From: Ricinus communis
Taxonomy: Eukaryota; Streptophyta; Magnoliopsida; Malpighiales; Euphorbiaceae
Direction of reading: 5' to 3'
Length of the DNA stretch: 64,000 nt
NCBI RefSeq assembly: GCF_019578655.1
Contig: NC_063261.1
Location: 15,924,216-15,988,215, forward strand
Part shown: piece by piece, positions 50,894 through 63,585 of the stretch
Numbering within the stretch: the stretch's first letter is position 1
How the letters are laid out: each line of letters opens with the position of its first letter
Program-made: the position numbers and the translations under genes
Notes under the pieces: model-generated
What the model saw: only the letters and a program-made list of their open reading frames with translations
Database searches by the model: none
What the model was told of the DNA's origin: nothing

Positions 50894-52442
50894 CAAAAAT
50901 TAAAACTTTGACCAGTTTAATTTAATAAAAGACTTTTTGGTAGAAACCAAACCAAACTGAAATCCAATAAAAAAAAAAAAGTTTGATTTTGCTCACCATA
51001 GTGGCAATTAGGGTTAAGCTTTGGGTGATTGGAGATGCAGTGATCGTGACGGTTGTGATTTTGATGAGTCAAGTCTTCGACGAAAATGAATTATTTGGTA
51101 GGAAGAGAAAAAAATTATTATATTTAATAGCTTCATATGTATATGCATAAAAAATTATTGATTAGCTTCTTTATTCTGTTAGTATGGTTGACCCAAATGG
51201 AGTATGACTAAAAAAAAAAAAAAGATCAAAATTACTTAGGAGAGAAAATAGAAAGTTAAAGGAGATTTAGAGTTGAGATATTTTAAAAAATAAAATATAA
51301 AAATAAAATATTTTCATATTATTAATATCGAAAGTTATATTTTCTTATTTACTTGTTTATATAGTCTGGTAAGAAGAAGGTTAAATTGGTAGTAGCTCTT
51401 GATAAATTAAGGAGCTAAATTGGAACTTATCCATAAGGGAAGTCATGGGCTGAGCCTTTACAAGCAATATTGCTGGGTTGGACCATAGGCCCAATATCAT
51501 TTAGTTCTCTCTAAATTATCAAACTTCAGATTCGGTACAAACGGTTAGGCCTTTGTCGGATTATACAGGTCCGTTTAGTATACAACAAATTTATGTTGTC
51601 CCAAAAATTTAAGATTTCTAAAATCACGTTTCGACGAAATCTATTAAAAAAAATTATTTTATCTATAAATGAATTTTATATTTAATGTGTTAAGGAATAA
51701 ATATGAGATATAAATATTATGTTAGAAATAATTATAATAAAAGGATTTTAAAAGAGAATATATGAAAAAAGTACAACAAAGAGACGTATCAATTTATTAA
51801 TTTAAAATTTATAAGTAATTATGTTTGTTTTATTAGAATTTAGTTTAGTTATAACTAATTTTATAAATTTAATTCTCTAATGATTTTTTATTATTTTAAA
51901 ACTGATTCTATCTTGAATAATCAACTTTTTTTAATAAATTAAAAAAAAAAGATACGATGCAGAAATTTTCTTTACAAAACAAATGAGCCCTTAAGAATCA
52001 AATATTGAGCAACCAAAGTCATCAAAAATTCTTATAATGTAAGCCTAATAAGCCTATTGTATGTCATAGAATATCTAAGAACTCAAATTCTATCCAATAT
52101 CCATATTGTTGGAGTGTTGGACTTGATTATTCATTTTTTTGCATGGAATTGGGTTTGATCATTAAAAATTAGGCCACGAAACTACTAAGAATCACATTGT
52201 TATATTTTTAAAGAAAAGCTTCTTTAAAGAAGAAAAAAAAAGATGGTTGTGATTTCATATTTATTTTAAATATGTATTTTTCCTTTCAAAATTGGCATAG
52301 TAGGAAATTTTGGTTGTAATATATTAAAACTATATCCAGTTATTGTAAAATCATTTTTATTAAAAAGCTACTACATATATGAAATTTGCGATCTTATCAA
52401 ATCATCCAAAACTTTTTAAATTTAGCTAAAATTAAAGATAAA
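49636..52442. other. Intergenic region without genes
   Basis: AT-rich; poly(A) tract at about 50531-50549. 50990-51100 (GTGATTGGAGATGCAGTGATCG) and 51360-51560 have more mixed composition but no frame. 51650-51900 carries a partial copy of the dispersed MITE-like repeat (TTTTATTAGAATTTAGTTTA, GTTATAACTAATTTTATAAA). Confidence 0.45.
50848..50888. repeat. AT dinucleotide microsatellite
   Basis: About 20 AT units. Confidence 0.95.
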
Positions 52443-53165
52443 CTAGTCCCTTATTCTTGCGTTGCACAGCTGTTATTATTATTTCGATTATAAAATTAAA
52501 TTGATAGATATAATTTAATAAAAATTTTAATATTTAATATTAATTTATAATATTCTAAAAAATGATAACAAACTAACTATTTTTAAATATTTTTTAATTT
52601 TTAAAATTTTATTAATGCAATAATAAAGAATTATCTTAAAAATATTTATTAATTATTTTTAATATTATATAAATTAATACTATCATATAATAATTGATAT
52701 TACTATTTTTTTAAAATAAAAATCTATTGTATAATTAAAAATTAATTTATAATCGAATAGAATATTAAAAATATAAGTTAAGATATTATTTTCTAGAATT
52801 AGAAGTATTATCTAATTAGAAAACTAACTTTTTAGTTAATATAATATTAAAATATAATTAATATACTATTTTCTAAAATAGAACTAGTATCATTATCTGA
52901 TTAGGAAACTATTTATTAGTTAATACAATATTAAAATATAATTAATATGTTATTTTTTAGAATTAGATTCAATATTTAATTAGGAACATAACTTATTAGT
53001 TAATAAATTGATAGAAAAGAATTATAAAATTACACATAAGTTTGAATCACATGTGTCAAAAATAAATACACATGTTAAAATAAAAATTCTATGTGTCAAA
53101 AATTAAACACACATATCAAAAAAAAATTAAGTCTCATCAATTACGGTTAATAAAAAGATAAAAAG
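52443..53165 (-). mobile_element. Helitron-like non-autonomous element, copy 2 (inverted)
   Basis: On the minus strand it ends CAGCTGTGCAACGCAAGAAT followed by AAGGGACTAGT, i.e. a degenerate hairpin and CTAG (52446-52443), the form typical of plant Helitron 3' ends. It aligns in reverse complement with 8988-9662, strongest over the last 200 bp (AAATAGTTAGTTTGTT, AATAATAATAACAGC). Its 5' half has tandem GACACATGTG-like phrases at 53050-53125. The 5' end near 53160 is approximate. Confidence 0.5.
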
Positions 53166-53999
53166 ATTATTATTTTTTCAACTCTTTTTTATTTTTCTTT
53201 ATTCTATAATATTATTACAATAACTATAACATTGGTTGAAACTGTTATAATTTTTTTTTAATTTACTGAATGATTTATAGATTATTGGACAGACACTTCT
53301 TTCTTTCTTTTTCTCATCAGCAAAACAGATTTCTGTTAATATTATTGAATGGTAGGTGGGGAGATTCAATCTTGATTCTTTTAAATTCTTATTTTTCAGA
53401 GTTGAAAACATCAAGCAATAATATATTGATATAATTTCCTATTACTATATAATTGTTTTTTTTTTTTTTTCTGTAATTGGGATATTTAACTCAAACTCAC
53501 AATTACTGTAAATTGACATGCATACCACTTTATGTTAGAAGATTTTTGTAGAGTAGTGTAGAATGTAGGTTTTGTCTCCTATTAATTTCCTTACAAAAGC
53601 AAAGCAAATTGAAGAAAATATCCAGAATGGTCCAAAAACAGAACAATTGATTAGACTGTAGAGTAGGCCTAACCTATTCATATTTATAGCTGAACCCACT
53701 GATTGAAATGTGGCCTACCTGTTCCTTATATTACTAGCGCAAGAATATCAAAGATTTGGGTTTCTATAACTATTATTATTATTCAATACTATATGGTATG
53801 GATTGTCACCTTATTTTATCTCCTAAAGCTAGATTTTATTCTTCTTTTATTTATTGAGTAAGGTTTTTGCACTAATAAAATATCATCCACTTTAAAAGAA
53901 CTATAATTATTGCAATTAATTGAAATAAACTAGATAATTCTTAAGTTTGAAAAAAAAGAAAGAAAGGAAAATGGCATTAATAAAATCTAGTATTAAATT
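53166..53999. other. AT-rich intergenic sequence
   Basis: No gene. Poly(T) tract at 53456-53471. Confidence 0.5.
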
Positions 54000-55629
54000 C
54001 GATCATTAAATAAAAAAAATTATTTATTAATTATTATAAAATACTATTCTTTTTTTATTTTTACGAATAATTATGTGTTCTTGATTTGGTGATTTTATGA
54101 CTGGCCTTCTCATTTTAAAGAGTAAATTCAATTTTATTTAATTTAGTCCTTTTATATATTTTTATTTAAAAATAGGTGCTTGGACATAAATTTATATGAG
54201 TTATTATTTTATTTTGATTTCATTATATCATTGTTAATAAGTCTAATATTGAGGTTGGATAGTTTTAGGTATATGACTAAATGTGTATAAAATAAAATAA
54301 ATAAAAGTAAAATTAAAACTAGGAAGAATTGGACTTTATTGTAGCTTAAACCTCACCTTGGTACCTAAAGGAACTTTGCCCTTAAAACAAATTTCCTCCA
54401 AGTCCCTCCCCAGCTCCTTCTTCTTCTTCTTCTCCAGCATAAGCACCTACCCTGCCGCCACCGTTTACCACCATTTGTGCCACCACTCTCCGCCAAATGC
54501 CGACTAAATCTTCCTCCTTATCCCCTCAGCTCACCGGCAATCCATTTCCTCCCATTCCTCGCCTAAAAACGTTGAACCAAAGAGGAAAAGACCGCTACCA
54601 CAGTCCACACCGCCACCTGCCATTATTATTCCTCCAATCTGACATCGGATTCAAGCTCCTGGACCCTGACAACCCCAAGCTCAAACTTCCCTTCCATTTT
54701 CCTCACACCGGTAGCCGTGTCCTAACCCCATCAGAAGCATAGCTTTATAGCCTCGATCTGGCAGTTTCCGGCGAGCTTCAAGTGATAAGAACACCATTTC
54801 TGGACTCCTCTCTTCGAAAGCTTCGCGTGGACAGCCTCGGATTTAATTTTCGACACCGTTGGAAATTCTGGCGATCGGATTCTAGGGACATTGGGACGCA
54901 TGTCAAAGAGCAGAAAGTCTATCTCGGCTTCTCGATTCATCACGTGCTAACTGTTCGAATTAAACTCGTCTCAGTATAATATCTTCAGACCCAGAATTTA
55001 ATTTAATTTAATATTTATTGATCATTGTTTAATTTTATTAATTGTTAGTTTATTATAGTTAAATTTCATAAATTAATTATTAATTTTATTGTGGTTTAAT
55101 TTTAGTAAATTAGTTAAATGTGTTAGTTGTATACTTGTGACTGAATAAATTAATAGCTGAGATAGTTCTGTAAATAATTGTTGAGCGCGTTAATTAAAAT
55201 AATTAATTATTATTATGGTAATATGTTGTGTTGGTAAGTTAGAAATATGTTGTAATTTTAGGCGATCCGATTTCAGTTGAATTTAAATAATTATCTAGAA
55301 GTGGTTTTAGCAGGTTTTGAACCAATTCTACGAAAAGTAAACATTCTTATTGTAGGGGAAGTTTTTCTAAATTATTAGTAATTGAGATTAATTAGAGTAT
55401 AGGCGGTCAAATTTTAAAAAAAAAGTCTAAGATTAGAATTATTTATAGAGTTCTATATTAATTAAATTATTTTTTTAAATAGATATTCCGGCAGTTAAGG
55501 CAATTCCATCATAACTGTATTGTAAAAGTAACTCGAAAAATCGTTTGAACTGTGAATTAAAATTATATAATTAATTGATTTTATATTATGTAATTTATTT
55601 AATTTAAATATTATTGTTGTTAATAATAC

Positions 55630-55673
<44 letters not shown>

Positions 55674-56565
55674 TTCGATTATTATTTTCATTATGACTCA
55701 TGTTATTAAATTTAAAAATAATTGATTTTAATATTATCTATTCTGAGGACAATAGTAGAATATGTTACTTGATTAATTATATTATAACACGGGCACATAA
55801 GTGAAAATCATACATGTATAAAAATGTTATATATGATAGCTCTTTGGGCTTACCGGAATTAGAAATTGCCGAATAAAAAATTTCTAGTTGAGCTTGGCTC
55901 TTTGGATACCAAATGAGTTGAAAATAAAAACTATGGTCGAGCTTTACTCTTTGGGCATTAGTCATATGTAAGAGAGTTTATTAGCTAGTATTATTTGAAT
56001 CTATGATTTTGCTAATGTCTTAGTACTGTTCTATAAAAATTGATTTTTTACACTAATAGCATGACGAGTGGATATTTAATCTGTAATTATTTCTATATTT
56101 ATATAATTAGTTTTCTATTGTAAATATATTTATTTTAGATTACATAATTTTAACTTGCTTGGAAGTCTCAAATCGAGTTTTAGATAGTAGTCAGGATTTT
56201 AGAGCTCTACTATTTTTCAGCCCGATATCTTTCATTTTCAGGCTCAACGTAATCGCTTCCTATTGTATTTCTATATATGACTTCTAGACATTTTGCAATA
56301 TTTATGTTATGAATTATTTTATTTTGATTTGATGTGTGTAATGAAGTGGTATATTATTTAATAATGTGCCAACTTGTATTATTGATAATGAGATGTATTT
56401 TATGGTTATATGCAATGATTATAAATATTGAACATCATATTTGATTACAAATATATATGATTAGGATCTTATTAAATTTATGTTTGCTAGAAACACGGTG
56501 GTCTTCCATCTATCTATTTTTTAGCATCGATCACAGGTCTATGTGTTGAATTGTAAAATTAAGTG
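54000..56565 (+). mobile_element. Degenerate LTR (C), related to solo LTRs A and B
   Basis: Colinear landmarks with LTR B: TTCCGGCGAGCTTCAAGTG (near 54769), TAGCAGGTTTTGAACCAATT (near 55307) with ATTCTTATTGTAGGGGAAGT (near 55344), AACTGTGAATTAAAATTAT (near 55549), eroded triple GAGC..GCTCTTTGG motif (55838-55960), CACGGTGGTCTTCCATCTAT (near 56493) and TAGCATCGATCACAGGTCTA (near 56522), where B has GGTGGCCTTAAGCC and TAGTGCCGGTCACGGGCC. No clean ends or target duplication remain. Open frames at 54497-54742 and 54782-54979 look protein-like because this block is GC-richer, but they match the LTR's GC-rich segment by position. Confidence 0.5.
55628..55671. repeat. TTA trinucleotide microsatellite
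   Basis: About 14 ATT/TTA units inside the degenerate LTR C. Confidence 0.95.
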
Positions 56566-59500
56566 GCAATAATAATAATAATAATAATAATAGTAAAAAT
56601 AATATAAATTCTTGAATTATAATTAATTATTTTTTACTAAAAGTTTCTGCGTGAAAACTGATACTCTTGCACAAAAAGATAGTTTGCTATGATGACTCGG
56701 ACCCATTACGTGGAATAAATTTCAAAGTGGCACTATCTTTAAGAAATCATTTGTTAATTTATATTATTTGACATGGATATGATCTAATCTTTTGAACTAT
56801 GGTATTTTCTATTGATGTTTAGTCTTCACTTATATCCAAATTTAATGTTGTAATAACAGAAAAATTAAAATGTTAAAAGTTCTATTAGGTTACAAAAGTT
56901 TCCTTACAAATTTATTTAAAAATTATTATTATTATTATTAATATAATATAAGAAATCATGAAATCTTAAAATTGTATTTTAGTCAAATTTTATAGATTTA
57001 GTATTTTTAAAATAAAAAATTGATTTTGATTTCTTTAAATATATATATATATATATATAAGAAATTAAGTCCAAATTTAAAATGAGAAGCATGATTGTTA
57101 TGGAGCAACTTATTGGATCACGGGATGAACGAGTGCCACTTCAAATCAATTGCATAATTTCTGGATAAGGAGACATGTCCAATGGGCCCCGCCATCCAAA
57201 TTGCAATATCATATCATTTATTTAATTTCTGTCCATTTTCCCCACGTGTGATATTAATAGCGCATTTCCTTTTCAAACAAAAGATTTACCATGCCATTAT
57301 TTGTTCACAAAGCTTTACTCAGTAAATAACAAATCAATTCTCTCCATTACTGTAATTATGAGACTACTATTACGAATTTTCCATTACTTCTTTTGTTTCT
57401 TTTTTTTCAATTTTCCTTTATACTTTTATTTACTAATAAAGAAATTTAAAGCATTTTAATCTCTATAATTGAAGAATTCGCAAGTTCATACTCTGTTATT
57501 GATATAATTCACAAAACTTATTTAAAAAAAATATACTTTCATAATATTTATGAATTTTAATCTTTTTAGCAGTGTACTAAATATTTATATGTAATTAAAA
57601 TACATAGATTTAGTTACAAATAAATTTTTATTATAAAAAAAGAATTTTGTCATTATTTAAGAAATACAAATGATACTAATATTAACACAAGAAATATGTA
57701 TGATATTAGATTTAAAATTATGATTTTATTATTAGAGAGGGCAAATTGCAAAAACTAGAGAGTGGCTGTGAAACGCACGTGATGTGCAAGTGCGGTCAAA
57801 ATGGTTGAAAATCAGTACAATCATTACATTACATGAATGTCCCGCTCCGTAAATTTGAGGAAAGACTACGGTACTCTGCTGTTTTTATACGCCAGATATC
57901 TAGTAACCAATATTTGAGATGAGACCCACGGATTATGACTGCCACCTTTAATTAATTAATTATATATATATAAAAAAAAAGGAAGATCCTGCCTAAAAAT
58001 AAAGAAGGAAATCAGCCAGGATGTACTTTCTTAAAAATTATCAAAACCTCTCAATTTTGGACATTTGATTGTCTTAATTTTTAAAATAATTAATTGATAT
58101 TTTAATTTAGTTTTTATAAACTTTATATTTAAATATTTATTATTTTCTCTTATTTTTTACGATGCTCATTCAATATAATTTATAAAAACTAAAATTAAAC
58201 AGAGTAATTAAATACGATTCAATTAAGAAAAATCAAATATTAAACAGATATTCTAAGTTTAATATTTGAGTGTTGAGTGGAGATCTCCGAATTCCGAAAT
58301 CAGGCCTACCTCTCATACTTGATTGGCTGACAATAAAGGCACTGGTGATTGCAATTTTTAGCGTATTTAATGGGTAACCAGAGTGGTTGATGTGTTTTCA
58401 GATTTCTGAAAAATCAATCGTTGAATAATGCATTTTCGTTAAATTACAATAATTCATTTCAATTTTTTTAATATAAAATAATAATAATAACTGATTAATT
58501 TCTCAATTAACAGAAGTAATTTGACTCTCTGTTAACATGTTTAATATAAAACCTCCTAAAGAATCGGATTTGATAGAAGAAATACTCATTATATCGGATT
58601 TGATTTTTTAAAAAATGCTACAGAAAAGTATTTATAAATACATTAAATTATTGTATAAGTCTACGTTCTTACAATTATTTAAAAAGAAATATAAATTTGA
58701 CAGAATAATATTTAAATATTATAAAAATATATATACTTTTTCTTAGAAAAAAACCTCAAATATTCTAAATTCAATTTTCATATTATCTCGGAAACAAAAA
58801 ATGCAAGCCAATAATGGGACGTCATAAAATCACTTTCATTTTTTATTTGAAATAAAAAGAGCCTTTCATTAACAAAAATAATTAATAAATACAACTTACA
58901 GTGGATAAATAAACCTGGCGATCAAAAAATACATGCTAATTTTAGAAGATGAGCTTTTTTTTAGCTTCATTAATTGTGTTGATCGAACAATTGTATATAA
59001 TACATTGGCTGCATTTGACGCATCAGTGAGAAATATATTTCACTCAGTGGCTATATTGAGCCACAAATCAGTTTCATTGTCAATTGACGAGTTTTTAAAC
59101 GAGTACGATCTTTTAAATATAAAAATCAAATTCATCATATAACTCCCATAGACAAACTCCCATAAAAAAAAAAGATAAAATAAAATACTCATAATATTTA
59201 ATCAAAAAAATTAATAAACAACTAAGAAAAGTAAATATAAAATAAGATCCAAATATACTTTCGACTAAATAAATTCATCTTTATTATTGAAAAGTTTTAA
59301 TTTATCTCTAAATATTGATACTTTAGCAATCATGGAATCTTTTTCCATATATTTTTTATTTATCATTTGTTTATCCAAATTCACTATTAAAAACTCGTTG
59401 CATTCAGAATTTATAAACTCTCAACTCATACAAATAAAATAATTTAGTTATCTTATTGTGATTGGAAAAAATTACTAGAAAAAAAGGAAAAAATAAAAAA

Positions 59501-59944
59501 TTGAAATTACTAGGGTTTGGGTGTGCAGAAAATGAAATCACTTTCATTGATTCGTGGTCTTTCAATCCAATAAATATATTAAAATTAAAATAAAATTTAA
59601 TTTTTCATTCCAAATTTTTCTTTCCAACATAGAGTTAATTATTCAGCTACCTAATTAAAGCATGATATAGAAAATGTATGCCAAGGGTGAAGAATTTCAT
59701 ATATTTGTCAAATCTTCCATAATTATTTCAAATTTATTTGTGTGAAAACCAAACATTTAAAATATTCAATTAGTTATATTCTTAAGCATGCCACCATCAG
59801 TTTTCATGGTGGAGTGGAGCCTACCAAAGCAAAGCTCCTTCACCATAACCATATGTTTTAGTTTATAATGCAATTGGAGAATCCTATTAATTAAAGCATG
59901 CAAATAAACAATATTAAGGTTAAAAATTTGCAGTTTAATTTTAA
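56566..59944. other. Intergenic region; G-box-bearing stretches but no gene
   Basis: AAT repeat at about 56568-56591 (overlapping the LTR C edge) and an AT run near 57040-57058. CACGTG G-boxes at 57243-57248 and 57776-57781 lie in less AT-rich blocks (57090-57260, 57750-57940) that look like plant promoter sequence, yet no coding frame follows on either strand. The open frame 58933-59142 has no recognised family. Confidence 0.4.
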
Positions 59945-60215
59945 AAGAGTCCAAAATTTTAGTATAGTATTTGATTGCAATTCATAAAGTTTATAAAATT
60001 TATTTATAAATCTAAAATTTGTATACTTTTAAAAATTTACTATTTTATATAATCAAATTTGTAGAATTTATTAAAATTAAACTAAATTCTAACAAAATAA
60101 ATAAAATTTTTAAATGAGTTCCACATTAATAAGTCAATACATTTTATAACACTAAATTATCTCCTTCAATTTTATCATTTTCGTTTTACTTTTTCTTTTA
60201 TATTTTTTTTCCAAA
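59945..60215 (-). repeat. Dispersed MITE-like AT-rich repeat, copy 3 (inverted)
   Basis: The reverse complement reads AAAATTGAAGGAGATAATTT, GTTAGAATTTAGTTTAATTT and ACAAATTTGATTATATAAAA and ends TTTATGAATTGCAAT, matching 14335-14590 in order. Confidence 0.6.
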
Positions 60216-60789
60216 TGGAATGAGGAAAACTCTTATCTAAATTTAGTGTATATCCTCACCTATACACCAAACCGATAGACGATTGAGATATATTTATTAG
60301 TTTTAAATAATGAAATATGTATCAATCATCGAATATCAAAATATAAAATATTTATACATACGTGTCACTCTCATATTAGTTGTGGTGTGTACACTAAATC
60401 TAAGTAAAAACCTCTCATAAAATGAATTATTTTATGAATTTCAACCAAACATAGCATAAATAATATTTAACTATCCATCCAAATATTTAAGTTTTTAAGT
60501 TACTAAAAATGTTTTTCACCTAATATTATTTTTACATCATTGTTAATCTCTCTCTATATATGGAGAGAGGGCTTTTACTTATAGGAATAACAATTAGATG
60601 AAATTTTTTATTTCTTTCTCTAAATGAGGTGATAAATTTCTTAACTTTTTTCTCTAATGGGGTGAGAATGGAAATATAACTCTTGCACAAGTACTTGAAA
60701 AATATTATATATCAAAAATAGAATTATTTTTATTTAATCGTTCAATTGTCATTTCTACTCATACAATCATATCTAAATTAAGAAGTAAT
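60216..60789. other. AT-rich intergenic sequence
   Basis: An AATTTCAACCAAACATAGCA phrase near 60437 is a further repeat end. Nothing else recognised. Confidence 0.4.
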
Positions 60790-61210
60790 TATTATATATC
60801 TTTTGTATTTTTATATTACATTACTTATCTCTCAATGTTTAAAAATTCTGTTATATCATTTTTAGTTTTATAATTTTATACTAAAATTTATTTGTCAAAA
60901 TTTCTATTAAACATCATTAATTAGGTTAATTTTATACTATTTATTTTTTGATTTTTGATGCAAATATAAATTGCCTCTTATATTTTGTTTATTATACTAA
61001 AATTTACTTGTATTTCAAAAATTAATAAATTAAAGAACTAAATTGATAAAAAATAAAATTTAATTTTTTAAACTTCTTATCAAAATAAAAGTTAAAATTT
61101 TAATATAATAAAACTAATAATAAAAATAATATTTATTTTATTTTAATAATTTAAAATTAAATTAAATAAATTTTTAATATTTTATTAAAATTAAATTATA
61201 TAAAAATTAG
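60790..61210 (+). repeat. Fragment related to the 38.8-kb inverted-repeat MITE
   Basis: TATTACATTACTTATCTCTC, AATGTTTAAAAATTCTGTTA, ATAATTTTATACTAAAA and TTTATTATACTAAAATTTAC parallel 38880-39070 in the same order and orientation. The right arm was not found. Confidence 0.45.
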
Positions 61211-62932
61211 AGCAAGTAAAAAAATATTTATTTTGTAGAGAGACTGAAATTAACTTTTTGCTAAAAGCATAATATTATCTTTATTTTAGATGAGTGTGAT
61301 GATGAGCATGAACTGATATTTTAAATTATTGTGGGTAGATAGTATAATTCAGGAACAAAATTGCAAAAACTACTTTTTTTGTTTTTCTTTTTTCATTTGT
61401 CTCGTAATTTTCACTAATTAATAACTCTCATTATGAAAGGAGACTCAATCAAATTAAGACAGATGAGAAAAGTCAAAGAGTATTCCTCTTTTCTTTTTCT
61501 TCTTTGATTGAACATGAAAGATGACTTGCAGCTTTGTTTTGCAATATCATCACTCTCTTTCTTTTGGGTTTGAATTGAAGCTGCAGCTTTTTCTTCTTCT
61601 TCTTCTTCTTCTTCTTCTTTTAATTCATATATTAACCTTTCATATATTTTAAAGTTTGACAAGGAGTAAATAAATAAATTATAATAAGGCAAAAAAAAGG
61701 TCAAAAGGGGAAAGTATATGGGAACAGAAAGAAATGAGGATCAGGAACTGGAAAATCATTGATGGGGCCATGGTTAAATTTTAACTTGGCAGCAAGTGTC
61801 ACACAATTCTGTACTATACAGCACCACTAATTACGAGGTCCCCCTATAATAGAAATAGTCCATGTGGGTAGCTGCAAAATTTTCTGACAGTACTTTGACA
61901 CCATCATTTTGGAATGTGATGTGAACAATTTGCAAGAAAATCAATGGGATTCAAAATATTAATGGATTACAATTATCAGTGTGTTCTTGGGTAATATGTC
62001 CATGGACTCTGCTTTCTCTCCTCTGTTTTCTATTATTTTGAAGTTGGATCATCTGATTGTAACTTTAACTTTAAACCCATTTTTAGAATTGCGTTTTCTA
62101 CTAACCCTTTTCTTTTCTCAACTATTTTTTAGAATCTCAGTAGAGTAAAATTTTACATAAAAAGTTGAAAATTCTTAAAATTATCAAAATAAGATTACCC
62201 AGCAAACTGACTCTAGATGAGAAATTGAGAAGATATAAAATTTGTGCAGACACTATATTATTTTTATTTTAAGAAATTGAGAAAATAAAAAACTAAAAAG
62301 AAAAGAAATTGAACAGAAAATGAATAAAAATAAGAGCAAGGAGGAACTGAAAATTATATTTCAAAGACATCCATTTCATATGGAGAACCCAACCAAGAAA
62401 ATATGATGTCTGAACAGTAATGTGCTCTGTGACTACTGTCCTTTCCTAGCAGGTACCACAGTGATATTAATGTATGTGTATTATAGATTTTAAATTTACA
62501 TTTGTACCCTTGATGGAGACAGAGAGAAGATTATGTTGTTGCTTATTTCAATTAAATTATATTTTTATTCAACATTTGTTAATTGGATTGGATAAAGATA
62601 TGGGTTGGGAATTTAGATTAATTTAATTATTAGATGATTATCTGTTTAGACTATAATAAGTTTTCTTATAAAGTGGGTCCAGTTAGAATTTGCTGGCTGA
62701 TAGTGTTTTCTTTGGTTTAAAATATAAGGAGAAAAAGAAAAAGAAAAAAAGATGAAATGATTGGGGCACCTCAAGCTATGAGTTTGGCAGCCCCTAATAA
62801 TGAGTGGACAAAAAAGTACTTTTATCAACCACTGTTAAAAGAGCATCCACAAAAGCATTATTATGTCACACAACTTTTTATCTCCAATTTGAAAATTTAC
62901 AATTTTATATGAATTTTTAAAATATAAAACTA
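61211..62932. other. Intergenic region without a recognised gene
   Basis: GAA/TTC microsatellite at 61589-61619 produces a poly-Glu open frame (61414-61704, minus) that is not a gene. 61735-62050 is less AT-rich and promoter-like. Remaining sequence is AT-rich. Confidence 0.45.
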
Positions 62933-62934
62933 GT

Positions 62935-63585
62935 AGAGATGACAGCGGGTCGGATCTTTTAATATTTTAATAAAATGAGAGTTGAAATTTAATTTTCAAC
63001 GGATTTATATTTAATATGTTAACATTTATATTAAATTTATATTGCATAGAAATTCAATTTCTCAAACAATATAATTACTAAATATGTAATATTACATCTG
63101 ATTTATATTTGATAATTTATATGATTAAATATGATGAATTTTATGATAAATTGTATTGATATATAAAATTTTTAATTTTAAATTTGATTAGTTTATATTT
63201 CATATTTTTATTTTATTAGATTAATTTCTAACTTTTTTATTTATATTTATTAATTTATTTTGAAATAAATAAATATCTATTTAATTTTTAAATGTTTATA
63301 TAAATACAACAGATAAAATATTCTTTATCCAATTAAATATCAATAAAATTTATTTTACAGACTGTATATTAAATGAGTTTGAATAAATTCAGATAATATA
63401 TACATATCTCTTTTGACACATATTTAGATAATATACAAATATTTTTATCTGTATTTATAAAAAATTTAAATAATAAAATATAATGTTTTAAAAATTAATT
63501 TAAGATGAGTTTATATAGGTGAATTTTAATGAGATATAAATTCATATAACTTAAAATGGGTGGCTACCTGCGCGACTGCCATTGG
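62935..63585. mobile_element. Possible MITE with GC-containing inverted ends
   Basis: The left end GAGATGACAGCGGGTCGGAT and the right end GCTACCTGCGCGACTGCCAT are roughly inverted (ATGACAGCGGGTC against ATGGCAGTCGCGC). These GC-rich ends bracket about 600 bp of very AT-rich non-coding sequence. ATGGCAGCGGGTC-type ends are frequent in plant dispersed repeats. No target duplication was established. Confidence 0.35.

Noticed and set aside
54497..54979. Open frames with Pro/His-rich translation that look like a small gene start
   Set aside because: They coincide with the GC-rich block of the degenerate LTR C; no start context, introns or known domain.
61414..61704. 96-codon frame with poly-Glu
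   Set aside because: Produced by a GAA microsatellite; flanking residues are low complexity.
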